Shown: positions 44,678 to 54,474 of the stretch, piece by piece
Layout: each line of letters opens with the position of its first letter
Position numbering within the stretch: position 1 is the stretch's first letter
Assembly: GCF_036621135.1 (NCBI RefSeq)
Contig: NZ_JAZIBG010000036.1
Location: 186,001-250,000, forward strand
Direction: 5' to 3'
Origin: Aquincola agrisoli
GTDB lineage: Bacteria; Pseudomonadota; Gammaproteobacteria; Burkholderiales; Burkholderiaceae_C
Length of the DNA stretch: 64,000 nucleotides
Notes under the pieces: generated by a model
The model's input: the letters and a program-made list of their open reading frames with translations, nothing else
Told to the model about the DNA's origin: nothing
Database searches by the model: none
Position numbers and translations under genes: made by a program

Positions 44678-45256
44678 GTGGCCTTCGAGACGAACTGTGT
44701 GATGTTGATCCGCCATGCGGAAAAGCCGGCGGGCGGCAGGGTCGGCATCGGCCCTCAGGGGCTGGTCGACCCGCAGTCGTTGAGCGTCGTGGGATGGCAG
44801 CGAGCGGGTGCGCTGGTGCCGTTCTTCGCGCCGGTCGGCCACCGCGGCCACGTGCCCGGGATCGAGCGGCCCCTCCACCTGCTCGCGGCGCGGCCGGTGC
44901 AGGCGCATCCGTCCACCCGCCCGCGCGACACGCTGCTGCCGCTCGCGGAGGCGCTGGCCCTCGACGTCGACGAGCAGTGGAGCACCGACGATCCACCGTC
45001 TAAGGTGGCCGAGCACCTGCGCACGCTGCAGGGCCCGGCGCTGGTGTGCTGGCGCCACGAGGCGCTGCCCGCGCTCGCGCGCGAGCTCCTGCAGCGCGAC
45101 GAGGCGCCCGCCGCCTGGCCGGAGGCGCGCTTCGACGTGGTGTGGGTGTTCAGGCGGGCCGGCGTGCGCTGGACCTTCCAGCAGGTGGCGCAGCAGCTGC
45201 TGGCCGAGGACCGGGGCCAGCCGATCCCGCGGCGCGTCAGCGCCCGGGCGGCGTAG
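44678..45256 (+). CDS. Histidine-phosphatase (phosphoglycerate mutase-like) family protein
   Basis: Protein of 192 residues beginning VAFETNCVMLIRHAEKPAGG, where RHAEK is the phosphohistidine motif of the histidine phosphatase superfamily. SLSVVGWQRAGALVPFF (second Arg region) and CWRHEALPALA (second His) follow. The usual glycerate-type motifs are relaxed, so the substrate is open. A GTG start at 44678 is chosen because GAGGAG lies eight bases upstream; an in-frame ATG at 44663 overlaps that site. Confidence 0.75.
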   Translation: MAFETNCVMLIRHAEKPAGGRVGIGPQGLVDPQSLSVVGWQRAGALVPFFAPVGHRGHVPGIERPLHLLAARPVQAHPSTRPRDTLLPLAEALALDVDEQWSTDDPPSKVAEHLRTLQGPALVCWRHEALPALARELLQRDEAPAAWPEARFDVVWVFRRAGVRWTFQQVAQQLLAEDRGQPIPRRVSARAA

Positions 45257-45258
45257 GC

Positions 45259-45292
45259 GGCGGGCGGGGCGGCGGGTGCCGCCCCACCCGCC
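45259..45292. terminator. Hairpin between convergent genes, probable bidirectional terminator
   Basis: Six-base (45259-45264 with 45287-45292) and eight-base (45266-45273 with 45278-45285) stems separated by one mismatch, loop GGGT, just after the phosphatase stop and before the glycine-rich stop. No T-tract follows, so termination strength is uncertain. Confidence 0.55.
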
Positions 45293-45298
45293 GGGCCG

Positions 45299-46354
45299 TC
45301 ACTTGGTGGTCTTCGACGACGAGGAGGAACCCGTCAACGAGCTGTCGGAGGAGAGGCCGCCGGAGGCCGCCCCGGACTTCGACGAGGTCGACGAGGCGGT
45401 GCTGCCGCCGTCCGCGCGTTCGCCGAGGTCGCTGGTGCCGCTCGACGTGCCGCTCAGCGACGAGGCGCCGGTACCGGTCTGTCCGCTGCTGCCCGCGCCC
45501 TGGCGGCCGCCGCGCCAGCGGCTGAACTCGTCCGAGAAGCGGTTGTAGCGATCCTGGCGCCAGGCGTGGTAGTCGTCATCCAGGTTGCGCAGCTGCTCGT
45601 TGCGCCACTGCTGGTAGTCGGGGTCGTGGGCATACGGCGAGCGCTGCTGGCCGCCACCGCCGTAGCTGCCGCCCTGGCCGTAGTCGCCTTGCCCGGTGTC
45701 GCCCTGGGTGCCGTACGCGCCCTGGCCCCGCCAGCCCTGCGACGACAGGCCGCCACGGCCGCCGTAGTCGTCGCGCCGTTCGTTGTAGCCACTGCCGTAG
45801 CCACGGCCCTGGCTGCCGTAGCCACCCTGGCCACCTTCGTTGCCGTAGCCGCCCTGGCTGCCATAACCGCCCTGGCCGCCGTAACCGCCCTGGCCGCGGT
45901 AGCCGGCTTGGCTGCCGTAACCGCCTTGGCCGCCATAGCCACCCTGGCTGCCGTAGCCGCCTTCGTTGCCATAGCCCCCTTGGCTGCCTTGGCTGCCTTG
46001 GCCGCCGTAGCCACCTTCATGGCCGTAGCTTCCCTGGCCGCCCTGCCGGCCGTAGCCGCCCTGGCCCGCGCCGAACGTCCGTTCGTTGCCGTAGCCCTGG
46101 CCGCCGTAGTCCCGGCCGCCGCGCTGCCCGCTTTCGTCCTGGCCGCCGTAGCCGCCCCGCGGCCCGTAGCCCGAGCCGTAGGACCCGCCTTGCTGGTCGC
46201 GCCCGGGGTCGTAGGCGGACTGTTGTCCGCCGCCCGGCTGGCCACCGTAGCCGCTGCCTTGCTGCCGGCCCTGCTGGCTGCCGCCGCCCTGCCAGTGGTC
46301 GTCGGAGGAGCTGCCACGGTAGTCGCGGTCCTGGTCGTCACGCTGGTGTCTCAT
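45299..46354 (-). CDS. Glycine/tyrosine/glutamine-rich low-complexity protein
   Basis: Protein of 351 residues. A charged N-terminus (RHQRDDQDRDYRG) leads into about 200 residues of GGYG(S/G/N)QG-type repeats (codons repeat as well, roughly 45840-46080), then a conserved-looking aromatic/charged segment (DPDYQQWRNEQLRNLDDDYHAWRQDRYNRFSDEFSRWR), then a Ser/Gly/Thr tail. No signal peptide. The composition resembles prion-like domains able to phase-separate or stick to surfaces; function unknown. AAAGGA touches an ATG at 46360 but is six bases from the ATG at 46354, so the latter is chosen. Own sigma-54 promoter. Confidence 0.8.
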   Translation of the reverse strand: MRHQRDDQDRDYRGSSSDDHWQGGGSQQGRQQGSGYGGQPGGGQQSAYDPGRDQQGGSYGSGYGPRGGYGGQDESGQRGGRDYGGQGYGNERTFGAGQGGYGRQGGQGSYGHEGGYGGQGSQGSQGGYGNEGGYGSQGGYGGQGGYGSQAGYRGQGGYGGQGGYGSQGGYGNEGGQGGYGSQGRGYGSGYNERRDDYGGRGGLSSQGWRGQGAYGTQGDTGQGDYGQGGSYGGGGQQRSPYAHDPDYQQWRNEQLRNLDDDYHAWRQDRYNRFSDEFSRWRGGRQGAGSSGQTGTGASSLSGTSSGTSDLGERADGGSTASSTSSKSGAASGGLSSDSSLTGSSSSSKTTK

Positions 46355-46415
46355 CTCCATTCCTTTCAAAAGTGGTTGCATGCTCGGCGGCCCCATGGCT
46401 GCCTGCACCCGATAC

Positions 46416-46431
46416 GGCAAGTGCCGTACCG
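46416..46431 (-). promoter_or_regulatory. Sigma-54 (-24/-12) promoter of the glycine-rich protein gene
   Basis: Minus strand reads GGTACGGCACTTGC: GG at 46430-46429, ten bases, GC at 46418-46417. Predicted start near 46405, 51 nt before the ATG. Confidence 0.75.
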
Positions 46432-46486
46432 GCCGTGCCCGGGCGGGCGGGCCCACGTCGGCAAAAAGCACAGCCGGCGCCGCCCG

Positions 46487-46502
46487 CGATTGCAGCAAGC
46501 CG
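46487..46502 (-). promoter_or_regulatory. Possible activator (enhancer) site upstream of the glycine-rich gene
   Basis: On the minus strand this is the 16-mer cggcttgctgcaatcg, identical and in the same relative orientation to the one upstream of rpoN2 (22699-22714). The core TTGC-T-GCAA is symmetric. Its centre is about 90 bases upstream of the predicted start. Confidence 0.45.
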
Positions 46503-46525
46503 GAGCCGGGGCCGGCCGTGCCGGT

Positions 46526-48952
<2,427 letters not shown>

Positions 48953-48999
48953 GGTGTGGGGGCCGGTTGTTTGGAGTCGAACGGTGGAACCGGGCAAGG

Positions 49000-49015
49000 G
49001 GCAACCGGCGTTCCA
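49000..49015 (-). promoter_or_regulatory. Sigma-54 (-24/-12) promoter of katE
   Basis: Minus strand reads GGAACGCCGGTTGC: GG at 49014-49013, ten bases, GC at 49002-49001. Predicted start near 48989. Identical in core to the divergent promoter at 49032-49047. Confidence 0.8.
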
Positions 49016-49031
49016 CCGTGCGGCCGCTCGC

Positions 49032-49047
49032 CGGAACGCCGGTTGCC
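49032..49047 (+). promoter_or_regulatory. Sigma-54 (-24/-12) promoter of the 71-residue protein gene
   Basis: Reads GGAACGCCGGTTGC: GG 49033-49034, ten bases, GC 49045-49046. Predicted start near 49058, 31 nt before the ATG. Confidence 0.8.
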
Positions 49048-49088
49048 CCTGCAGGGCCTCACTGACTTGCCTTACGAGGACACCCACG

Positions 49089-49304
49089 ATGAGCCATCTC
49101 CCCCACAGCGCGGGCGGCGCCGACGCCCAGGCCTCCCGCCAGCAGCATGAAGACCCCGCGGCGCGCCAGCGGGAGCAGAGCGAGGCCGCGCTCAGCAATG
49201 TGCGCCGCGACTACGACAAGACGCCGGGGCTGGGCCACCTCGTGCCCGAGCCGGGCGAGGAGCGCGTCGACGGCGGATCCGACCCGGCCGGCGCCGGGCG
49301 CTGA
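49089..49304 (+). CDS. Small hydrophilic hypothetical protein
   Basis: Protein of 71 residues, charged and probably disordered (SRQQHEDPAARQREQSEAALSNVRRDYDKTPG), ending in a Gly/Pro-rich tail. No domain recognised. GAGG precedes the ATG at a usable distance. Its sigma-54 promoter mirrors that of katE, which argues that it is a real, co-regulated gene. It converges on the molybdoenzyme gene. Confidence 0.65.
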   Translation: MSHLPHSAGGADAQASRQQHEDPAARQREQSEAALSNVRRDYDKTPGLGHLVPEPGEERVDGGSDPAGAGR

Positions 49305-49317
49305 AGGGGCGCCGGCG

Positions 49318-51636
49318 TCAGGGGAGGGAGGCCGGCAGCGGCCGCACGCGGATCGGGATGGACTTGGCGGCCGGCACGTGGCTGCCCTCGGCGTGGTGCC
49401 ACAGCGGCAGCAGCGGATTGCATTCGGGGTAGTAGCCCGCCGCGCAGCCGGGCGGGATGTCGAACGGCGTGACACGCAGGCCGCCGACCTCGCGCCGCAC
49501 ACCGTCGTCCACCGCCGTCTCGGCGACCACCTGCATGCCCTCGGCCAGGCCGAGCCGCTCGATGTCGGCGCGGTTCATCAGCAGCACGCGGCGGGTGCCG
49601 TAGATGCCGCGGAAGCGGTCGTCCAGCGTGTAGACCGTGGTGTTGAATTGGTCGTCGCTGCGCACCGTCATCAGGCGCAGCACGGCGGGGTCGGACGGCT
49701 GCGCGCCGGCGTCGGCCGGCGGCCGGTCGGGCACGATGAAGTTGGCCTTGCCGGTCGGCGTCTTCCATTCGCGCTGCCGCGCCGGGATCGGCCGGTGGAA
49801 GCCGCCCGGGGTGCGAAAGCGCTCGTTGAAGGCACGGAAGACGTCCGGCCACGTCGCCTCGATCGCATCGCGCACCTTCGCGTAGTCGGCGCTCCACTCG
49901 GCCCAGGGCACGCCGGGGTCCGGGCCCAGCACCGCCTGCGCCAGCGCTGCGACGATCGCCGGCTCGGAGCGCAGGGTCGCCGCGGCGGGCTCGGCCACGC
50001 CGTCGGACGCATGCATGAAGCCGGTGGAATCCTCGACCGACACCGTCTGCGGCACGCCGCGCTGCCGGTCGATCTCGATGCGGCCCAGGCAGGGCAGCAG
50101 GTAGGCGGCCTGGCCATGCACGACGTGGCTGCGGTTGAGCTTGGTCGCGACCTGCACCGTCAGCGGCAGGCGGCGCCACCCCGCCTCGACCAGCGCCGTC
50201 TCCGGCACCGCGCGCAGGAAGTTGCCGCCCAGCCCGATGAAGGCGTGCAGCCGGCCGTCGCGGATGGCCTCGCAGGCCCCCACGGTGTCCAGCCCCTTGC
50301 CGCGCGGCGGCTCGAAGCCGTAGAGCTTCTTCAGCTGGTCGAGCGGCGCGAGCTCGGGCTTCTCGGTGATGCCCACGGTGCGCTGCCCCTGCACGTTCGA
50401 GTGCCCCCGCACCGGGCAGATGCCCGCGCCCGGGCGCCCCACGTGGCCGCCCATCAGCAGCAGGTTGGACACCATCTGCACGTTCAGCACGCCGTGCCGG
50501 TGCTGCGTGAGGCCCATGCCGTACACGCAGATCACCGAGCGCGCGCGTGCGAACACCGCCGCGGCGGATTCCAGCGCCGCGCGGGCGAGGCCCGATTCGC
50601 GCTCGATGTCCTCCCACCGGCAGGCGCGCAGGTAGGCCTCGAAGGCCGCGAAGCCGTGCGTGTGCTCGGCGATGAAGGCGGTGTCGATCCGGCGCGCCTC
50701 GCCGCGGGCGCGGGCCTCGTCGTCCGCCTGCAGCAGGGCCAGGCACAGCCCGGTGATCGCGGCGATGTCGCCGCCGATCCTGAGCTGGTGGTACTGCGTG
50801 CTGATGTCGGTGGTGGCCGGCGTCAGCATCTGCAGCGGCGACTGCGGGTTGGCGAAGCTGACGAGCCCGCGCTCCTTCAGCGGGTTGAAGGTGACGATGG
50901 GGATGTCGCGCTCGCGCCGGGCAGCCTGCAGCTGGTGCAGCATGCGCGGGCTGCTGACGCCCACGTTCTGGCCGAAGAAGAAGATCGCGTCGGTGTGCTC
51001 GAAGTCGTCGAGCGTCACGGTGCCCACCGGCACGCCCAGCGTCTGCGGCAAGGCCACGGAGGTCGACTCGTGGCACATGTTGGAGCTGTCGGGCAGGTTG
51101 TTGGTGCCGTAGCGGCGGGCCAGCAGCTGGTACATGTAGCTCGCTTCGAGCGAGGCGCGGCCCGAGGCGTAGAAGACGACCCCGTCGCGCGCCTGCGGCG
51201 GCACGGCGCGCAAGGCCTGGCCGATGGCCTCGAAGGCTTCGTCCCAGCCGGTCTCGACGTAGCGGTCGGTGCGCGCGTCCCAGCGCATCGGCACCGTCAG
51301 GCGGCCCGCGGCCTCCAGGTCATGATCGCTCCAGGTCTCCAGCTCGGTGAGCGTGTGGCTGCTGAAGAACGCCGGCCCGGCGCGCTGGTCGGTCAGCTCC
51401 CAGGCGGTGGCCTTCGCGCCGTTCTCGCAGAATTCCGCGGCATGCGGCTGCGCGGGCTTGGCCCAGGCGCAGCTGACGCAGGCGAAGCCGCCGGGCTTGT
51501 TCTGGCGTGCCAGCGCCTGCGCCCCGGCGATCGGGATGCGGGCCTGCCGCAGCGCGGCCGCGACGGCCTTCAGGGAGCCCCAGCCGCCGGCGGGGTGCTC
51601 GTAGGGTTCGAAGCGGGGGGTGTCGTCGTTGCTCAT
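49318..51636 (-). CDS. FdhF/YdeP-family molybdopterin oxidoreductase
   Basis: Molybdopterin bis-MGD enzyme of 772 residues, YdeP-like (formate-dehydrogenase alpha-like branch linked to acid resistance in E. coli). A CVSCAWAKP pair of Cys lies near residue 53-56, WDEAFEAIGQAL starts the molybdopterin domain, and NMCHESTSVALPQTLGVPVGT carries the likely molybdenum-ligand Cys region. The C-terminal molydop-binding domain is NTTVYTLDDRFRGIYGTRR to the end. No Tat signal, so probably cytoplasmic. The upstream PQQ enzyme gene ends 7 bases before this ATG, and GAGG lies within that gene's end, so the two are coupled. The physiological substrate is unknown. Confidence 0.9.
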   Translation of the reverse strand: MSNDDTPRFEPYEHPAGGWGSLKAVAAALRQARIPIAGAQALARQNKPGGFACVSCAWAKPAQPHAAEFCENGAKATAWELTDQRAGPAFFSSHTLTELETWSDHDLEAAGRLTVPMRWDARTDRYVETGWDEAFEAIGQALRAVPPQARDGVVFYASGRASLEASYMYQLLARRYGTNNLPDSSNMCHESTSVALPQTLGVPVGTVTLDDFEHTDAIFFFGQNVGVSSPRMLHQLQAARRERDIPIVTFNPLKERGLVSFANPQSPLQMLTPATTDISTQYHQLRIGGDIAAITGLCLALLQADDEARARGEARRIDTAFIAEHTHGFAAFEAYLRACRWEDIERESGLARAALESAAAVFARARSVICVYGMGLTQHRHGVLNVQMVSNLLLMGGHVGRPGAGICPVRGHSNVQGQRTVGITEKPELAPLDQLKKLYGFEPPRGKGLDTVGACEAIRDGRLHAFIGLGGNFLRAVPETALVEAGWRRLPLTVQVATKLNRSHVVHGQAAYLLPCLGRIEIDRQRGVPQTVSVEDSTGFMHASDGVAEPAAATLRSEPAIVAALAQAVLGPDPGVPWAEWSADYAKVRDAIEATWPDVFRAFNERFRTPGGFHRPIPARQREWKTPTGKANFIVPDRPPADAGAQPSDPAVLRLMTVRSDDQFNTTVYTLDDRFRGIYGTRRVLLMNRADIERLGLAEGMQVVAETAVDDGVRREVGGLRVTPFDIPPGCAAGYYPECNPLLPLWHHAEGSHVPAAKSIPIRVRPLPASLP

Positions 51637-51643
51637 CGCTGCC

Positions 51644-53470
51644 TCACTTCGGCGGGCGGACGGCCTGGGCGAAGCGGCCCACCAGCTCGCCCCGCGCCAG
51701 CACATGCCCCCGCATCGCCGCGAGCACCTGGTCGCGGTCGGCCCCCGGCGGCACGTCGAGCACCGCGTCGAGCGCGAAGAGCTGGAAGTGGTAGCGGTGG
51801 GGCGGATCGCCCGCGGGGGGCCGGGGCCCGTAGTAGCCGGGCGAGCCGCGGCTGGTCCGGCCCTGCAGCAGGCCGTCCGGCTCGGTGAGGCGGATCTGCT
51901 CCTGCAGCCCTTCGGGCAGCGAGGTCGCGGTGCCGGGGATGTTCCAGGCCACCCAATGCACGAACGGGGTGACGGGCCTGGCGTCGGGATCCTCCATCAC
52001 CAGCACGTACGAGCGGGCGCCCGCCACCGGCTTCCATTGCAGCGCGGGCGACACGCCGTCGGCGTATTCGCTGTGCCGCGGCGGGATCGTGCCGTCGGGG
52101 CCGAACGCGGGGCTGGCCAGGCGCAGCGTTTGCGGCGCGGCGCGGACCTCCTCGCGCTGCAGGGCCAGCGGCACGCCGTTGCCGCGGGCGGCCTGCGCGA
52201 GCATCGCCGCGGGCGGCGCGGAGGCCGGCGCCGCGGCGCCGGGTGCGGCTGCGGCGTTGGCGCCGCCGCCCGCGGCGGCGATGCGGTAGATGACGCCGTT
52301 CGCGTCGTCGGCCATCAGCAGGGCGCCGTCCGCGGCGACCGCCAGGCCGACCGGGCGCGCGATGTGGGTGCGCCCGCCGTCGGTCAGGAAGCCGGTGGCG
52401 AAGGGCTCGAAGCCGGCCGGCCGCCCCTGGGCGTAGCGCACCCGCACGATCTCGTAGCCGCTCGCCGGCTTGCGGTTCCAGGAGCCGCGCATCGTGACGA
52501 AGGCATCGCCCGTGTACTCGGCCGGGAAGCTGCCGCCGCGGTAGAAGAGCATCTGCATCGGCGCCGCGTGGGCGGTGTAGCCCATCACCATCGGCGTGCT
52601 CAGCGCGCGCCACTGGGCCTTGCCGATGTCGCCGACCGGGGTGCTCTGCGGGTTCTCCGCGCCGTCGCCCCAGATGTGCGGCCAGCCGTACTGCCGGCCC
52701 CGCTCGATGCGGTTGAGCTCCTCGGGCTGCACGTCGCCGCCGAGGTGGTCGATGCCGTGGTCCATGCCCCACAGCTCGCCGGTCACCGGGTGCCAGTCGA
52801 AGCCGATGGTGTTGCGCAGGCCGCTGGCGAAGATGGTGCGGCTGCTGCCGTCGGGCGCGGCGCGCAGCAGCGCCGCGTTCTCGGGGTTGCTCTCGTTGCA
52901 GGCGTTGCAGGTCGAGCCCACGCTGATGTAGAGCATGCCGTCGGGGCCGAAGGCCAGCGTGCGGTTGGGGTGCTGGCCGCTGTCGGGCAGGTCGCCCATC
53001 AGCATCTCCATCGTGCCGAGCGTGCCGTCGGGCCGGATCGGCGCGGCGAACACCTCCTTCACCGTGGCGAGGTACAGCCGGCCGCCGTGGATGGCAAGGC
53101 CGTGCGCGCCCGCCCGGCTGGCCACCTGCAGCGGGGCGCCGTCGGCGCGGCCGTCGCGGTCGGCGTCCTGCAGCATCAGCACGTCGCCCTGGTCGCGCCG
53201 GCTCGCGTAGACGCGGCCATCCGGCGCCACCGCCAGCATGCGCACGTTCTTCAGGCCGGAGGCGAAGACGTTGACGGTGAAGCCCGCCGGCACGCGCAGC
53301 CGCGCGAGGTGCTCCGCCGTCGGGGGCACCTTGTCGGGCTTGTACACGTGCGCCTGCACGGCGACGTCGGTGCCGTCGCCCTGCTGGGCGATGGCGGGCG
53401 CCGCCAGGGCGGCCGCGGCGAGGAGGGTGGCGGCGCGCACGCGGCGCGGCCAGGGGGCGTGAAGGTGCAT
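51644..53470 (-). CDS. PQQ-dependent sugar dehydrogenase fused to a PEBP/YbhB domain
   Basis: Exported protein of 608 residues with a Sec signal (ATLLAAAALAAPAIAQ). Residues about 45-405 are a soluble-glucose-dehydrogenase/YliI-type beta-propeller (AGAHGLAIHGGRLYLAT, SGQHPNRTLAFGPDGMLYISVGS, ASGLRNTIGFDWHP, GWPHIWGDG). An Ala-rich linker (about 408-435) joins a phosphatidylethanolamine-binding-protein-like domain (about 450-608: DGVSPALQWKPVAGARSYVLVMEDPDA, VHWVAWNIP, GYYGPRPPAGDPPHRYHFQLFALD). Periplasmic. It is first of a two-gene operon with the molybdoenzyme and has a sigma-54 promoter 21 nt before its predicted leader ends. Confidence 0.88.
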   Translation of the reverse strand: MHLHAPWPRRVRAATLLAAAALAAPAIAQQGDGTDVAVQAHVYKPDKVPPTAEHLARLRVPAGFTVNVFASGLKNVRMLAVAPDGRVYASRRDQGDVLMLQDADRDGRADGAPLQVASRAGAHGLAIHGGRLYLATVKEVFAAPIRPDGTLGTMEMLMGDLPDSGQHPNRTLAFGPDGMLYISVGSTCNACNESNPENAALLRAAPDGSSRTIFASGLRNTIGFDWHPVTGELWGMDHGIDHLGGDVQPEELNRIERGRQYGWPHIWGDGAENPQSTPVGDIGKAQWRALSTPMVMGYTAHAAPMQMLFYRGGSFPAEYTGDAFVTMRGSWNRKPASGYEIVRVRYAQGRPAGFEPFATGFLTDGGRTHIARPVGLAVAADGALLMADDANGVIYRIAAAGGGANAAAAPGAAAPASAPPAAMLAQAARGNGVPLALQREEVRAAPQTLRLASPAFGPDGTIPPRHSEYADGVSPALQWKPVAGARSYVLVMEDPDARPVTPFVHWVAWNIPGTATSLPEGLQEQIRLTEPDGLLQGRTSRGSPGYYGPRPPAGDPPHRYHFQLFALDAVLDVPPGADRDQVLAAMRGHVLARGELVGRFAQAVRPPK

Positions 53471-53501
53471 GAGGCGTTCCGGTCGGTGGTCGCGAGCGCA
53501 T

Positions 53502-53517
53502 GGCAATGCATGTGCCT
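53502..53517 (-). promoter_or_regulatory. Sigma-54 (-24/-12) promoter of the PQQ enzyme/molybdoenzyme operon
   Basis: Minus strand reads GGCACATGCATTGC: GG at 53516-53515, ten bases, GC at 53504-53503. Predicted start near 53491, 21 nt before the ATG at 53470. Confidence 0.8.
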
Positions 53518-53556
53518 CCGTCCCGCGGCGCGCTGCCGGGCCGCCGGCGTGGCGCC

Positions 53557-53572
53557 GGGTATCCCGCTTGCC
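53557..53572 (+). promoter_or_regulatory. Sigma-54 (-24/-12) promoter of the SDR gene
   Basis: Reads GGTATCCCGCTTGC: GG 53558-53559, ten bases, GC 53570-53571. Predicted start near 53583, 31 nt before the ATG. It shares the intergenic region with the divergent promoter at 53502-53517. Confidence 0.75.
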
Positions 53573-53613
53573 ATTGCAGGCCGTCCGCATCCCTTTTCCG
53601 TCGAGGTTTTTCC

Positions 53614-54396
53614 ATGGCTAGCCAACGTCCCCTCGCCGTCGTCACCGGCGCGTCTTCCGGCATCGGGTTCCATCTCGCGCACGAATGCGCGCAGCACGGC
53701 TTCGACCTGCTCGTCGCGGCCGACCGCGACATCGAGAACGCCGCACGGCGCCTCGGCGCCAGCGGTGCCACCGTGCAGGCCGTGCACGCCGACCTCGGCA
53801 CGCAGGGCGGGGTCGATGCGCTGATGGCTGCCGCCGGCGAGCGGCCGGTCGATGCGCTGCTGGCCAACGCCGGCCACGGCCTCGGCAAGGCCTTCCTCGA
53901 CCAGTCGTTCGACGACGTACAGGGCGTGATCAACACCAACATCACCGGCACCCTCTACCTCCTGCACCGCCTGGGCGCCCGCATGCGCGCGGCCCAGCGT
54001 GGCCGCATCCTCATCACCGGCTCCATCGCCGGCTTCATGCCCGGCACCTTCCAGGCCGTCTACAACGGCACCAAGTCGTTCATCGACTCGTTCTCCTGGG
54101 CGCTGCGCAACGAGTTGAAGGACTCGGGTGTCACGGTCACCTGCCTGATGCCGGGCGCGACCGACACCAACTTCTTCAGCCGCGCCGGCATGCTCGACAC
54201 CAAGGTCGGCACCGAGAAGAAGGACGATCCGGCCGACGTCGCCCGCGTCGGCTTCGAAGCCATGATGAAGGGCGAGGGCGACGTGGTGTCGGGCTGGAAG
54301 AACAAGCTGCAGGCGGCGCTGGCGTCGGTGACGCCCTCGGCCGTGCTGGCCGAGCAGCACCGGCGCCTGGCCGAGCCCGGCAGCGCCGATCCCTGA
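53614..54396 (+). CDS. Short-chain dehydrogenase/reductase
   Basis: Classical SDR of 260 residues: cofactor motif TGASSGIG (about 11-18), NAGHG, catalytic Ser in ITGSIAG and the YxxxK motif YNGTKSF. The AADRD stretch after the second strand suggests a preference that could be either NAD or NADP. The substrate is not evident. GAGG precedes the ATG. Monocistronic between two sigma-54 promoters. Confidence 0.9.
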   Translation: MASQRPLAVVTGASSGIGFHLAHECAQHGFDLLVAADRDIENAARRLGASGATVQAVHADLGTQGGVDALMAAAGERPVDALLANAGHGLGKAFLDQSFDDVQGVINTNITGTLYLLHRLGARMRAAQRGRILITGSIAGFMPGTFQAVYNGTKSFIDSFSWALRNELKDSGVTVTCLMPGATDTNFFSRAGMLDTKVGTEKKDDPADVARVGFEAMMKGEGDVVSGWKNKLQAALASVTPSAVLAEQHRRLAEPGSADP

Positions 54397-54424
54397 AGGC
54401 AGGCCCCGCCGCGCAGGCGGGCCT

Positions 54425-54440
54425 CGGCACCCGCCTTGCC
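54425..54440 (+). promoter_or_regulatory. Sigma-54 (-24/-12) promoter of the carbamoyltransferase gene
   Basis: Reads GGCACCCGCCTTGC: GG 54426-54427, ten bases, GC 54438-54439. Predicted start near 54451, 24 nt before the ATG. Confidence 0.8.
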
Positions 54441-54474
54441 GCGGCGAGGGCCCATCCCTTCCGGAGCTTCACCC

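Larger units (their letters stand above)
48998..49049. repeat. Perfect 17-bp inverted repeat formed by two divergent sigma-54 promoters
   Basis: ggggcaaccggcgttcc at 48998-49014 and its exact reverse complement at 49033-49049, separated by 18 bases. Each arm is one sigma-54 promoter reading away from the centre, one to katE and one to the small gene at 49089. Confidence 0.85.

Noticed and set aside
45840..46080. Apparent DNA tandem-repeat array or CRISPR-like pattern
   Set aside because: The periodicity comes from GGYG-type codons of the glycine-rich protein; there are no unique spacers between identical repeats.
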